Shown: positions 1 to 11,454, numbered from the stretch's first letter. The stretch is 64,000 nucleotides of DNA from Salinisphaera japonica YTM-1 (GCF_003788585.1 NZ_AYKG01000006.1:1-64000), one strand, 5' to 3'. The notes: generated from the sequence alone by a model not told the origin. A program made the numbers and translations.

Positions 1-19
1 CGCGGGGCATTAAACACGC

Positions 20-1015
20 CTATGCGCGGGTGGCCAGTATCAGCGAGTACGCCTGATTCTCGGCCTCGAAATGATCCATGGCGGCCATGTCGCAGCGCGC
101 GAGCAGATCATCAATGGTCTGTCGCGTGAATTTGCGGCTGATCTCGGTCAGGATGCCCTCGCCGGCCTGCATGACAAAGCCGGCATCGAGCGCGCTGAAG
201 TAGACCTCATGGGCCTGCTGGGCGACCAGCCACATCTCGATACGCTCGTCTTCTTCGTTGAACACGGCTTGATGACCATAGGCCTCGATCGGCATGTCGC
301 CGCCCAGCTCGCGGTTGAGCACGTTGATCACGTTGCGATTGAAGGCCGCGGTATGGCCGGCGCGGTCGTCGTAGGCCGCTTCCAGCACGCCCGGGTCCTT
401 CACGCGGTCCAACCCCAGCAAGAGCGCATCGCCCGGGTTCATCAAGGCACCGATCTCGTCGAGCATCGCCGCGGCGGCCTCGGGCTCGAAGTTACCCAGC
501 GTGCCGCCAAGAAACACGAACAGACGCCGCCCGCCGTCCTCAGCCAGCGGCAGGTTCGACAGCCCGCCCGTGTAATCGCCGCTCATGGCGTCCACGCGCA
601 GCCAGGGGTAGTCGTCGACCAGCGCATCGGCCGCATCGAGCATGATCTGGCTGCTGACCTCGAACGGCCAGTAGCGTGTGGCCACACCGGCCCGATGACA
701 GGCCGCGATCAGGTGTCGGGTCTTTTTCGAGCTGCCGCTGCCCAGCTCGATCAGATGATCGGGGGCCACGCGGGCGATGATGGCATCGCTGGCCTGAGCC
801 AGCAGTGCGTCCTCGGTGCGCGTCGGATAATACTCCGGTGTTTCGCAGATGGCCTCGAACAGCTGCGAGCCCCGGTCATCATAGAAGTATTTCGGCGGCA
901 GTGTTCTGGGTGCCTGTAGCAGGCTGGCGCGTACGTCGTCGATCAGGCTGGGGATTCGGCGCGTGGGCGTCACCCCGTGATGCACAACCCGTGCATCGCT
1001 GGGCATGTCTGACAT
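20..1015 (-). CDS. egtD: L-histidine N-alpha-methyltransferase (EgtD)
   Basis: 331-residue SAM-dependent methyltransferase that would trimethylate histidine to hercynine, the first step of ergothioneine synthesis in the cytoplasm. The SAM-binding loop reads ELGSGSSKKT (about residues 90-99). GGTLGNF (about 170-176) carries the Asn that family knowledge places at the substrate, and TEISRKF near residue 291 carries the Glu and Ser that contact histidine in characterised EgtD proteins. The length matches the family. It is divergent from egtC, with only about 70 bp between the two starts, so a shared promoter region is likely. The neighbours egtC and egtB make the assignment secure. Confidence 0.95.
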   Translation of the reverse strand: MSDMPSDARVVHHGVTPTRRIPSLIDDVRASLLQAPRTLPPKYFYDDRGSQLFEAICETPEYYPTRTEDALLAQASDAIIARVAPDHLIELGSGSSKKTRHLIAACHRAGVATRYWPFEVSSQIMLDAADALVDDYPWLRVDAMSGDYTGGLSNLPLAEDGGRRLFVFLGGTLGNFEPEAAAAMLDEIGALMNPGDALLLGLDRVKDPGVLEAAYDDRAGHTAAFNRNVINVLNRELGGDMPIEAYGHQAVFNEEDERIEMWLVAQQAHEVYFSALDAGFVMQAGEGILTEISRKFTRQTIDDLLARCDMAAMDHFEAENQAYSLILATRA

Positions 1016-1083
1016 GTCTCGTCCGATAAGAGAATTGCACTGACGTTATCATGGGCGGCTGCTGTATCGCCTGGACCGTTTTC

Positions 1084-1821
1084 ATGTGTCGTATCGCTGC
1101 TTTCATCGGCGCCCCGTGTCGTCTGGACACGTTCTTGAGCGCCCCGCCGCACAGCCTGGCGCGACAGGCCTGGGACGCGCGCGAGACAATCAGCTCGACC
1201 GTCAACGCCGACGGCTGGGGCGTGGCCTGGTACGACGATGCCCATGTGCCAGCGGTCTATCGTCATATCCTGCCGATCTGGGCCGACGGCAATCTCGACG
1301 CCCTGTCGCGCAGCCTCACCCGGCCCGTGTGGCTGGCCAACGTACGCAGCGCGACCAGCGGCCTGGGCACCGACCATGCCAACACCCAGCCGTTTACCGG
1401 CGACGGGCTGATCTTCGTGCATAACGGTTATATCGAGCGCTTTTCCGAGGGGATACGCGCCCGAATGCGCGCCGAGATCGATCCGGCCATCGAGGAAGAC
1501 ATCAACGGCAACACGGATTCCGAGTATCTGTTTGCCCTGCTGCGCTCCCAGCCCGGCACACCGGCCGAAAAACTGGCCCGCGCGCACGAGCGCACGCTGG
1601 CCCTGCTGGGCGAGACACCGTCGCGCAAGGCGCTGTTGAACATGATCGTGACCGACGGGCAGGCCATGACGGGCCTGCGCAGCAGCGTCAACGCGCCCGC
1701 CCCCTCGCTCTACGTGCATCACGATTGGCAGGGCGGGCAGGTCGTGGCCTCGGAAGCCTTCGATGATTCTCCAGGCTGGTCAGCCGTTAGTGCGGAAAGC
1801 TTTGTTACGGTGAGCGCATAA
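1084..1821 (+). CDS. egtC: Ergothioneine biosynthesis glutamine amidotransferase-like hydrolase (EgtC)
   Basis: Class II (Ntn-type) amidohydrolase expected to remove the gamma-glutamyl group from gamma-glutamyl-hercynylcysteine sulfoxide. The start at 1084 is chosen over the upstream ATG at 1051 because it gives MCRIAAF, placing the catalytic Cys at residue 2 as this family requires after Met removal. Family motifs follow: GWGVAWY near residue 44, then NVRSATSG, NTQPF and FVHNG. The stop lies 20 bp before egtB, so the two are probably co-transcribed. Its presence implies a pathway of the mycobacterial kind that uses gamma-glutamylcysteine as sulfur donor. That last point is inference. Confidence 0.92.
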   Translation: MCRIAAFIGAPCRLDTFLSAPPHSLARQAWDARETISSTVNADGWGVAWYDDAHVPAVYRHILPIWADGNLDALSRSLTRPVWLANVRSATSGLGTDHANTQPFTGDGLIFVHNGYIERFSEGIRARMRAEIDPAIEEDINGNTDSEYLFALLRSQPGTPAEKLARAHERTLALLGETPSRKALLNMIVTDGQAMTGLRSSVNAPAPSLYVHHDWQGGQVVASEAFDDSPGWSAVSAESFVTVSA

Positions 1822-1840
1822 CCAACATCAATGGCGCTTC

Positions 1841-2980
1841 ATGACCGCCAATCCCCCAACCCGTCTGGCCCGCCTGCGCGAACGTACACGTAGCGTCCTG
1901 GCCGCCTACGACGAGGCCACGCTGCGCCGCCAGGCGCATCCTGATCTTTCGCCGCTGCTCTGGCACGTCGGCCATATGTTCTTTGTCGAGAACTACTGGC
2001 TGGCCGAGCGTGTCTTCGGCGATACCACCGTCACCGACCCGTGGCGCACGCTCTACTTCCCCGAGCTCTGTACCAAGGGTGAGCGCAGTGCACGCCTGCC
2101 GGGCCCGACCGAGATGCGGGCCTGGACACAAGATATCGCCGCCATCAACGACGGCTACTGGGCGCGCGCCGAGCACACCCGGCATCCGTTGCTGGATAAC
2201 GGCTATCTGTTGTCGTTCGTGCGCCAGCACTACGCCCAGCACCTGGAAACCGTGCGCATGGCCGAAGCCCAGCTCGCGCTGGCAGCCTCGCCGAGCACGT
2301 CCCCCATCGTGGCCCGTGCGCTGGACACGCGTTTTGAAAGCCTGGCCGGTGCATCGGTCACACTCGGCACCGATCACGTGGATGCCTACGACAACGAGCA
2401 GCCGGTTCAAACGATCGCACTCGCGGCCTTTGCCATTGCCGATGCCCCGGTGACCAACGGCCAGTGGCTGGCCTTCATGAACGCCGGCGGCTATGACGAC
2501 CCCACCCTGTGGGATCCCGCCGGCTGGGCGTGGCGCTGCGAGCACGGTATTGATCGGCCACAGCACTGGCAGGCCGCGAGTACGGGCTGGCGCGTGAACG
2601 ATCTGGCCGGGCGTATCGGCACGACCAGCGACGACCCCGTACACGGCATCGGCTGGTATGAGGCCAGAGCGTTTGCCGCCTGGGCCGGCGCTCGCCTGCC
2701 GCGCGAGGCCGAATGGGAGGCCGCACGCCGCCGCGACAAGCTGGCTGCCACGGCCCAGGTCTGGGAATGGTGCGACGATGCCTTTGCCGCTTATCCCGGT
2801 TTTTCACCGTTTCCCTACGACGAGTATTCGCTGCCCTGGTTCGACGGCGCGCATTTCGTGGCCCGCGGGGCTTCGAGACACACCGAGGCCGATGTCATCC
2901 GCCCCGGCTTTCGTAACTTCTACCCGCCGACACACCGCCATGTCTTTGCCGGGCTGCGCCTGGCGCGCGACACGCGCTAG
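1841..2980 (+). CDS. egtB: Hercynine oxygenase, sulfoxide synthase (EgtB)
   Basis: 379-residue non-haem iron enzyme joining hercynine to a cysteine-containing thiol with O2. The N-terminal DinB-like half holds the iron ligands: H42 or H45 in WHVGH and the HxxxHxE motif HYAQHLE (H130, H134). The C-terminal half (from about residue 165) is a formylglycine-generating-enzyme/sulfatase-modifying fold, with VTNGQW, GIGWYEA and the terminal GLRLAR. It follows egtC closely and is convergent with the PLP lyase gene downstream. The length is slightly short for the family but both domains are complete. No strong ribosome-binding site is visible; an ATG ten bases upstream is out of frame. Confidence 0.93.
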   Translation: MTANPPTRLARLRERTRSVLAAYDEATLRRQAHPDLSPLLWHVGHMFFVENYWLAERVFGDTTVTDPWRTLYFPELCTKGERSARLPGPTEMRAWTQDIAAINDGYWARAEHTRHPLLDNGYLLSFVRQHYAQHLETVRMAEAQLALAASPSTSPIVARALDTRFESLAGASVTLGTDHVDAYDNEQPVQTIALAAFAIADAPVTNGQWLAFMNAGGYDDPTLWDPAGWAWRCEHGIDRPQHWQAASTGWRVNDLAGRIGTTSDDPVHGIGWYEARAFAAWAGARLPREAEWEAARRRDKLAATAQVWEWCDDAFAAYPGFSPFPYDEYSLPWFDGAHFVARGASRHTEADVIRPGFRNFYPPTHRHVFAGLRLARDTR

Positions 2981-2991
2981 TTGCCACGCCT

Positions 2992-3017
2992 CGCGCCGGG
3001 CATCACAGTCCGGCGCG
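2992..3017. terminator. Hairpin between convergent egtB and metC-like genes
   Basis: Eight-base perfect stem cgcgccgg/ccggcgcg with a 10-base loop lies at the meeting point of two convergent genes and overlaps the end of the minus-strand gene. There is no T run on either side, so it is at best a weak or Rho-assisted terminator. Confidence 0.35.
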
Positions 3018-4169
3018 GGCCAGCCCGGCGGCCATGTCGTCGACCAGATCGTCGATATGTTCGAGCCCGGCGTGAATGCGCAGTAACGGGCCATCGGTCT
3101 GCCAGGTCTTCGCGCTTCGGCTATGGCTCGGGTCCACCGGCAACACGAGGCTTTCATAGCCGCCCCAGGACGCGCCCAGGCCATAGAAGTCCAGGCCGTC
3201 GATCAGCTGGGCAAGCCGGGTGCGATCGATGGGCGCCAACTCGACGGCGAACAGCCCGCAGGCGCCCGAAAAATCACGCAGCCAGCGCTCGTGCTGTGGA
3301 TGATCCGCCCGCGCCGGGTGGATCACCCGCGCAACGCCGGGCTGTTCGGCCAGCCAGTTGGCCAGCGCCAGAGCGTTGGCCTCGTGTACCGGCAGACGCT
3401 GGCCCAGCGTGCGCAGCCCCCGGGCACCGAGATAGACATCGTCCGGCCCGGCACAGTAACCCAGCGCGATCGCGGTGCGCCGAATCCCCTGATAACGCGT
3501 CTCATCGACCGCGCTGATCGTGCCGAGCATGGCATCGGAATGGCCCACGATATACTTCGTGGCGGCATGCACCGATAGATCCACGCCGTGGGCCAGGCTG
3601 TCGAAATAGAGTGGCGTGCCCCAGGTGTTATCCGCGATCACGGTCAGGCCATGGGCATGGGCCGTGGCGGCCAGGCCCGGTACGTCGGCGATCTCGAAAG
3701 TCAGCGAGCCCGGCGCTTCGACAAACACGGCACAGGTCTCGGGCGTGATGTATCGCGCCAGTTCATCGGCCGCGATCAGCGGGTCGAAATACTCGGCAGT
3801 CACGCCGTAACGCGCCAGCAGGCCGTCACAGAACTTGCGCGTCGGGCCATAGACGTTATCGGCCACGAGAATATGCGCGCCCGCTCGCGCCACGCTCAGT
3901 ATCGCGATGGCGATGGCCGCCAGCCCCGAACAGGTCGAGACACAGCCATGCGCGCCTTCGATGTCGGCCACCGCCGCCTCGAAGGAAAACTGCGTGGGCG
4001 TGCCCAGGCGGCCATAGTGCACGCCCGTGAACGGGTCGCGCTCGGAGGCATCGAAATCGGCCAGGCTTTCAAACAGCACGGTCGAGGCGTGATAGACCGG
4101 CGTATTGACCATGCCGTGGTGCGCGGCCGGCGTACGGCCGGCGTGGGCGAGACGGGTCGCTGTCTTCAT
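3003..4169 (-). CDS. Cys/Met-metabolism PLP enzyme, cystathionine beta-lyase-like
   Basis: 388-residue fold-type I PLP enzyme of the Cys/Met metabolism family. Seen: HYGRLGTPT (residues 51-59, phosphate and active-site Tyr/Arg region), the PLP loop CSGLAAIAIA near 80, the DNTWGTP segment near 180, and the Schiff-base lysine K205 in SVHAATKYIVGHSD. The start at 4169 (MKTATRLAH) fits MetC proteins, which begin just before a TxLxHxG segment; an upstream in-frame start at 4457 would add an unrelated 96 residues. Most similar in style to MetC, a C-S beta-lyase making homocysteine, pyruvate and ammonia. Sitting beside egtBC it could also supply the EgtE-type C-S lyase step; that role is inference. 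Confidence 0.85.
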   Translation of the reverse strand: MKTATRLAHAGRTPAAHHGMVNTPVYHASTVLFESLADFDASERDPFTGVHYGRLGTPTQFSFEAAVADIEGAHGCVSTCSGLAAIAIAILSVARAGAHILVADNVYGPTRKFCDGLLARYGVTAEYFDPLIAADELARYITPETCAVFVEAPGSLTFEIADVPGLAATAHAHGLTVIADNTWGTPLYFDSLAHGVDLSVHAATKYIVGHSDAMLGTISAVDETRYQGIRRTAIALGYCAGPDDVYLGARGLRTLGQRLPVHEANALALANWLAEQPGVARVIHPARADHPQHERWLRDFSGACGLFAVELAPIDRTRLAQLIDGLDFYGLGASWGGYESLVLPVDPSHSRSAKTWQTDGPLLRIHAGLEHIDDLVDDMAAGLARAGL

Positions 4170-4263
4170 GCGTGAAAAAAGCCGCGGACTGAGGCCGCCC
4201 AGAATACGCCAGCCGCCGGCTCCGGGCATACTGCCGGCCACGCCCTCTTTTTCAGGACCGGCT

Positions 4264-5070
4264 TTGGCGCCCTGGCTCGAACATATTCTGCTTGCCGGCT
4301 GCGAACGGCTTGTGGGCCTGCGGGCCCACAAGCCGACGCCAGAGCAGCTGGCCCGCACCGTCATCGTGGCGCATCGCGGCGAGCGTGATGGCAAACAGAT
4401 CATTGAAAACACGCTGGCCGCCTTCGACCCGGTGGTGGCCGCCGGCGTGGGCGCCATCGAATTCGATATCCGCTATACCCGCGACGATGAGCCGGTCGTC
4501 CACCACGACGCGACCCTGGCCCGCACCTTCGACATCGATACCGCGATCGCTGATCTGAGCTGGGCCGAGCTGCAACGACAGGCGCCTGCCGTGGCGCATC
4601 TGAACACGATGATCGCGCGCTACGCCCGGCGCGCGGTGTTGATGATCGAGCTTAAGGAACGCGGCACGCCCGTGGCCGAGCAACGCCTGCACGCTGCCCT
4701 GCACGATCTGGTGCCGGTGCGCGATTATCGCTTCCTTTCGCTTGTACCGGCCCTGTTCGATGCCGTGGCCGATACGCCCGCCGCAGCACGCGTCATCGTG
4801 GCCAAGACCAACTGGCGCGACATGCGCGCGTGGTCGAAACAACACCCGTGTGGCGGCATCGCCGGCCCGTTTCTGTTCATTCGCCAGGCCGATATCGACA
4901 CGCTCACCGCCGACAATGCGTTTATCGGCAGCGGCTTTCTCACCCAACACAGCGCGCTGATGCACGAAATCGCCCGCGGCGTGCCCTGGATCTTCACCAA
5001 CCGGCCGTTGGCACTTCAGAGCATGGTCGACGCGGCGCTGGAAGAATCGTCCGCGAATGAACGCAAATAA
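4264..5070 (+). CDS. Glycerophosphodiester phosphodiesterase family protein
   Basis: Cytoplasmic GDPD-family TIM-barrel hydrolase that would split glycerophosphodiesters to glycerol-3-phosphate and an alcohol. Catalytic motifs are visible: AHRG (the His-Arg pair), IENT, EFDIRY, VVHHD and IELKERG. C-terminal IFTNRPL is also typical. The start is uncertain. TTG at 4264 has an AGGA six bases upstream and leaves a gap from the divergent PLP enzyme. ATG at 4105 or 4168 and GTG at 4312 are alternatives; the first two would overlap the divergent gene. No signal peptide is seen from this start. The substrate cannot be told from sequence. Confidence 0.82.
   Translation: MAPWLEHILLAGCERLVGLRAHKPTPEQLARTVIVAHRGERDGKQIIENTLAAFDPVVAAGVGAIEFDIRYTRDDEPVVHHDATLARTFDIDTAIADLSWAELQRQAPAVAHLNTMIARYARRAVLMIELKERGTPVAEQRLHAALHDLVPVRDYRFLSLVPALFDAVADTPAAARVIVAKTNWRDMRAWSKQHPCGGIAGPFLFIRQADIDTLTADNAFIGSGFLTQHSALMHEIARGVPWIFTNRPLALQSMVDAALEESSANERK
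4306..4335. other. Perfect 13-bp hairpin inside the 5' end of the GDPD gene
   Basis: The sequence cggcttgtgggcc, loop tgcg, then ggcccacaagccg is a perfect inverted repeat just downstream of the likeliest start codon and spanning the alternative GTG at 4312. It would form a very stable mRNA hairpin. There is no T run after it. Confidence 0.7.
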
Positions 5071-5530
5071 ACGCGAATAAGAAAAGACAATCCGCAGATT
5101 TCACAGATTGCGCAGATTGGTCAAGCGCCATGAGAGAGATCGGACTGCGACTAGAAGATCATCTTCTGAACTCTCGATTTCTTTTGCTTTTAATCTGTGC
5201 AATCTGCGTAATCTGCGGACAACCATCTGTATTCGTTCGCGTTTATTTGCGTTTATCCGCGGACGAATATTTCAGACACCATGCGATTCAAAGCGAATGA
5301 ATACAGGCAGTTATCCGCAGATGGACGCAGATTCAACGCAGATGACTCAAGCGATAGTTCCAAGCCTAGCGTCATAATTCACGCGACGCTGGACACGAGA
5401 AAGCTTTCAAGGATAAACGCGCTTCATATTGGGCCCAGAGAGCTATCCCATTCATCTTTTTTATCTGCGTTAATCGGCGTGGATCTGCGGATTGTCTTTC
5501 CTTAATTCGCGTTTATTCGCGGACGAGTAT
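5050..5530. repeat. Two large imperfect palindromes made of 'cgcgtttattcgcgga'-type repeats
   Basis: No gene is supported in this 460-bp space. About 5050-5270 forms one imperfect palindrome: the left arm contains ccgcgaatgaacgcaaataa and ccgcagatttcacagattgc, and the right arm contains their reverse complements with a few mismatches. About 5300-5530 forms a second: ttatccgcagatggacgcag on the left, tgcgttaatcggcgtggatc and gcgtttattcgcggacgagt on the right. Both right arms end in a near-identical tail (gcggacgaatatttcag and gcggacgagtatttcag). The left arm begins inside the last codons of the GDPD gene. Related words recur at 16342, 21471-23145 and 25385. Confidence 0.8.
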
Positions 5531-5531
5531 T

Positions 5532-6512
5532 TCAGGAACCATTCGACAAGCCCAGATGATCCCGCCCGTGCGGCGCATTAAAGTCGAGCGCTGGGCCCAG
5601 TGGAACGACGCCGCTTGGATTGATATCCGGATGGCTGCGGAAATAGTGCTGCTTGATATGGTTCATATCGACCGTTTCGGCCACGCCGGGCACTTGATAG
5701 AGCTCGCGTAGATAGCCCGACAGATGGGTGTAGTCGGCGATACGGCGCTCATTGCACTTGAAGTGGCTGTAGTAGACGGCGTCGAAGCGCACAAGAGTCA
5801 CGAAGATACGCCAGTCGGCCTCGGTGATGCGCCCGCCAGCAGCGTAGCGCTGATGCGCCAGGCGCGTGTCCAACCAGTCCAGGGTTTCGAAGACTTCGCC
5901 ATAGGCATTTTCGTAGGCTGCTTGCGAGGTGGCAAAACCGGCCTTGTAAACGCCGTTGTTCAACGGCTCATAGGTGGCTTCGTTCACCCGGTCGATCTCG
6001 GCCAGCAGCTCGGCGGGGACATAGTCAGCCTCCGGCTGCCCGGCCATATCGTCGAATACGCTGTTGAACATGCGGATGATATCGGCCGATTCGTTCGACA
6101 CGATGGTTTCGTGGCGCCTGTCCCAGAGCGTGGGCGTGGTCACGCGTCCGGTGTAATCGGGCGCGGCCTTCTGATACAGCTCGTGCAGATACGACAGGCC
6201 ATAGAGCGGATCCGGCACCGCGCCGCGTACGGTCGAGAACTGCCAGCCTTTTTCGCCCATGTACGGGTCGACAACCGACACGCCGATGATGTCTTCCAGG
6301 CCTTTCAAGCGGCGCAGGATCAGCGCGCGATGCGCCCACGGGCAAGCCAGCGATACGTATAGATGATACCGGCCGGCCTCGGGCGTGAACGGCTCGTCTT
6401 CACCGGCGCGTATCCAGTTACGAAACCCCGGCGACTCGCGTACGAATGCACCGCCGTGGGCCTCGGTGTCGTAGCCCTGGTCATGCCAGACGCCGTCGAT
6501 GAGCAGTCCCAT
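5532..6512 (-). CDS. yqjG: Glutathionyl-hydroquinone reductase (Xi-class GST, YqjG/EcfG family)
   Basis: 326-residue cytoplasmic enzyme that would reduce glutathionyl-hydroquinones with glutathione. The active-site segment SLACPWAH carries the family Cys in the CPWAH context; WDRRHETIVSNESADI and the C-terminal GST helical domain (NNGVYKAGFATSQ, ITEADWRIFVTLVRFD) are typical. The start at 6512 (MGLLIDG) is supported by AAAGGAG about seven bases upstream and by the family N-terminus, which has a VWHDQGY-type segment. It lies 11 bp after sppA on the same strand, so co-transcription is likely. The family assignment is firm; the natural substrate is not known. Confidence 0.92.
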   Translation of the reverse strand: MGLLIDGVWHDQGYDTEAHGGAFVRESPGFRNWIRAGEDEPFTPEAGRYHLYVSLACPWAHRALILRRLKGLEDIIGVSVVDPYMGEKGWQFSTVRGAVPDPLYGLSYLHELYQKAAPDYTGRVTTPTLWDRRHETIVSNESADIIRMFNSVFDDMAGQPEADYVPAELLAEIDRVNEATYEPLNNGVYKAGFATSQAAYENAYGEVFETLDWLDTRLAHQRYAAGGRITEADWRIFVTLVRFDAVYYSHFKCNERRIADYTHLSGYLRELYQVPGVAETVDMNHIKQHYFRSHPDINPSGVVPLGPALDFNAPHGRDHLGLSNGS

Positions 6513-6523
6513 ATGTGGCTCCT

Positions 6524-9513
<2,990 letters not shown>

Positions 9514-9523
9514 TTTGTTTTGT

Positions 9524-9550
9524 CCCTGCCCGGCACCGTGCTGGGCAGGG
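9524..9550 (+). terminator. Hairpin after trxB
   Basis: ccctgccc and gggcaggg pair around a short centre 11 bases after the trxB stop. The following bases (gttcctgcttta) are only moderately T-rich, so it is a plausible but not ideal intrinsic terminator. Confidence 0.5.
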
Positions 9551-9576
9551 GTTCCTGCTTTAGGCATCATGAGCCG

Positions 9577-10116
9577 ATGATGCGCTCGCACTCGATTCTG
9601 TCCATGTACAAACCCGTTGCCGGTCTTGCGGCCGTGACCCTGCTCGTTGCCGCCTGCGCCAGTTCGCCGACCACGTCACGCGTGGAAAAAAGCCTGGAAC
9701 AGACCACGCCCACGCGTCAGACCGTGGCCACGACCGCACTGGCCCAGGTCGGCGATGCCTATGCAACGAACATGGCCGGCCCGAATCAGTATGACGATGC
9801 CGGCCTGGCGTATTACGCCTATCGGCAGAACGGCCGTGCTCTGCCGCGGGCCTTGTCCGATCAGCTGGATGCCGGCCAACCGATCGCGCTGTCCGAAGCA
9901 CAGCCCGGCGATCTGGTCTTCTTGCGACTCGATGCACCCGACGGCTCGCGCCTGACGGTCGGCGTGCTGGCCGGGGCCAATCTGGCCGTGCTCGCCATGC
10001 CCGGCACGGCCCAGGCGGGCGGCGGCGTGCGGCGGGTATCACTGGCTGATGACTATTGGCGGGGGCGCTTCGTGGGCGTCAGCCGTATCCTGCCGCAGGC
10101 TGGCGCCGCGCGTTAG
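9577..10116 (+). CDS. NlpC/P60-like lipoprotein lacking the catalytic Cys and His
   Basis: About 179-residue predicted outer-membrane lipoprotein. The N-terminus has a positive start, a hydrophobic stretch and a lipobox ending VAAC, followed by a Ser/Thr-rich linker. The rest follows the NlpC/P60 (Spr, YafL) plan: a DxxGLxYYAYRxNGxxLPR segment, QLDAGQPI, then QPGDLVFLRL and a final YWRGRFVGVSR. The family's DCSGL motif is DDAGL here, so the nucleophilic Cys is missing, and the HVGIY-type motif is TVGVL, so the His is missing too. It is therefore probably a non-catalytic cell-wall-binding relative. ATG 9580 or 9604 are alternative starts. Confidence 0.8.
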   Translation: MMRSHSILSMYKPVAGLAAVTLLVAACASSPTTSRVEKSLEQTTPTRQTVATTALAQVGDAYATNMAGPNQYDDAGLAYYAYRQNGRALPRALSDQLDAGQPIALSEAQPGDLVFLRLDAPDGSRLTVGVLAGANLAVLAMPGTAQAGGGVRRVSLADDYWRGRFVGVSRILPQAGAAR

Positions 10117-10146
10117 ATGCCATCTCGCCCGCCTGAAGCCGAACAC

Positions 10147-10182
10147 AAAAAAGACGCCTCGATGATCGAGGCGCCTTTTTTT
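10147..10182. terminator. Bidirectional intrinsic terminator
   Basis: A run of A (10147-10152), a hairpin with stem gcctcga/tcgaggc and flanking complementary bases, then a run of seven T. It sits between the convergent lipoprotein gene and rplS and can serve both strands. Confidence 0.9.
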
Positions 10183-10224
10183 GATCTGCGGATCAGGCAA
10201 CCGTTGTTGCCCGGGCCGTTCAGC

Positions 10225-10578
10225 CTATTTCTTGAGCTTCTCGCGGATACGCGCCGACTTGCCACTGCGCTCACGCAGGTAGTACAGCTTGGCCCGACGT
10301 ACGTCACCGCGACGCAGCACCTTGATTTCAGCGATGCCGGGGGAGAACGTCTGGAAGACACGCTCCACGCCTTCGCCGTGGGAGACCTTGCGCACGGTGA
10401 ACGCCGAGTTCAGGCCGCGGTTGCGCTTGGCGATGACCACACCTTCGAAGGCCTGCAGACGCTCGCGGTCGCCTTCGACCACGCGCACCTGCACCACGAC
10501 GGTATCGCCGGCCGAGAAGTCCGGAATGTCTTTGCCGTTTGTCTGTTCGGCGTCGAGTTCGTCGATGATGTTGCTCAT
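10225..10578 (-). CDS. rplS: 50S ribosomal protein L19
   Basis: 117-residue L19 of the large subunit, at the 30S-50S interface. The N-terminus MSNIIDELD, the central [24 protein letters not shown] region and the C-terminal [18 protein letters not shown] block are diagnostic, and the length is normal. It is the last gene of rpsP-rimM-trmD-rplS, the conserved order in gammaproteobacteria, with a 113-bp gap after trmD. An intrinsic terminator lies 40 bp beyond its stop. Confidence 0.97.
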   Translation of the reverse strand: MSNIIDELDAEQTNGKDIPDFSAGDTVVVQVRVVEGDRERLQAFEGVVIAKRNRGLNSAFTVRKVSHGEGVERVFQTFSPGIAEIKVLRRGDVRRAKLYYLRERSGKSARIREKLKK

Positions 10579-10691
10579 GGCCTGCCTCTGAATCGTGTTC
10601 GTCGAGCCGTGGGTCGGCGTTCAAAGTCGGCGGAGTATACCGGAAACAATCCGTGTTGTGACCCCGCAGAACGCGTTTTCACGCGTTTTTT

Positions 10692-11450
10692 TCACTCATC
10701 GTGCGTAGCGGTGTTCTGCTCGGCGATGAATTCTTTTAAAAGACGTGTCTGTGACTGGCTCAAGGCCATATCGGCCACACGCTCCGGACGTCTGAGCCAC
10801 GTCATGCCCAACGCCTGTTTCTCGCGCCAGGCCGCAATCGCTGCGTGATCGCCCGACAGCAGAACCGCCGGCACGTCACCGGCCTCGGCGTGGTCTGCCG
10901 GACGCGTATAGTGCGGATGATCCAGCGTATCGGCCGTGAACGAATCCTCGACCGCCGAGCGGGCATCGCCCAGCACCCCGTCCACCAGGCGCGCCACGGC
11001 ATCGATGACCGTCATGGCCGCCAGCTCTCCCCCGGACAGGACAAAATCCCCCATCGACAACTCGATATCGACATGCTGATCGATAAAACGCTGGTCGATA
11101 CCTTCATAACGCCCGGCGACGAGAATGAAGCCATCGCCTAGGGCCAGCCGCTCGGCCCAGCGCTGATCGAAGCGCTCGCCGGCTGGCGACATCAGAATGA
11201 CCGGTGCGCTGTCGCCCCGTGCCCGGCGAATCGCGTCCAGTGTTGCCGCCAACGGGCCGTACTGCATGACCATGCCCGGCCCGCCGCCATACGGGCGATC
11301 ATCAACCCGGCCATCGGCGCGCTGGCCGTGATCGCGCGGGTTCCAGCAGGCAAGCGTCAAGCGCTGCTCACGCAACCCTCGTCCGACCACGCCAAACGCC
11401 TCGAGCTGGCTGACCCAGTCCGGAAACAGCGTGATGACGTCGATACGCAC
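10692..11450 (-). CDS. trmD: tRNA (guanine-N1)-methyltransferase TrmD
   Basis: 252-residue SPOUT-class enzyme that methylates G37 of tRNAs reading CNN codons to prevent frameshifting. It begins MRIDVITLFP and contains YGGGPGMVMQ, the knot-forming LVAGRYEGIDQR and SMGDFVLSGGE, which form the SAM pocket. Length is standard. It starts 4 bp after the rimM stop, so translation is probably coupled. Confidence 0.97.
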   Translation of the reverse strand: MRIDVITLFPDWVSQLEAFGVVGRGLREQRLTLACWNPRDHGQRADGRVDDRPYGGGPGMVMQYGPLAATLDAIRRARGDSAPVILMSPAGERFDQRWAERLALGDGFILVAGRYEGIDQRFIDQHVDIELSMGDFVLSGGELAAMTVIDAVARLVDGVLGDARSAVEDSFTADTLDHPHYTRPADHAEAGDVPAVLLSGDHAAIAAWREKQALGMTWLRRPERVADMALSQSQTRLLKEFIAEQNTATHDE

Positions 11451-11454
11451 GATG

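Noticed and set aside
1004-1016. Palindrome catgtctgacatg over the egtD start as an operator
   Set aside because: It is short, overlaps the start codon and coding bases, and no regulator gene is nearby; coincidence is likely.
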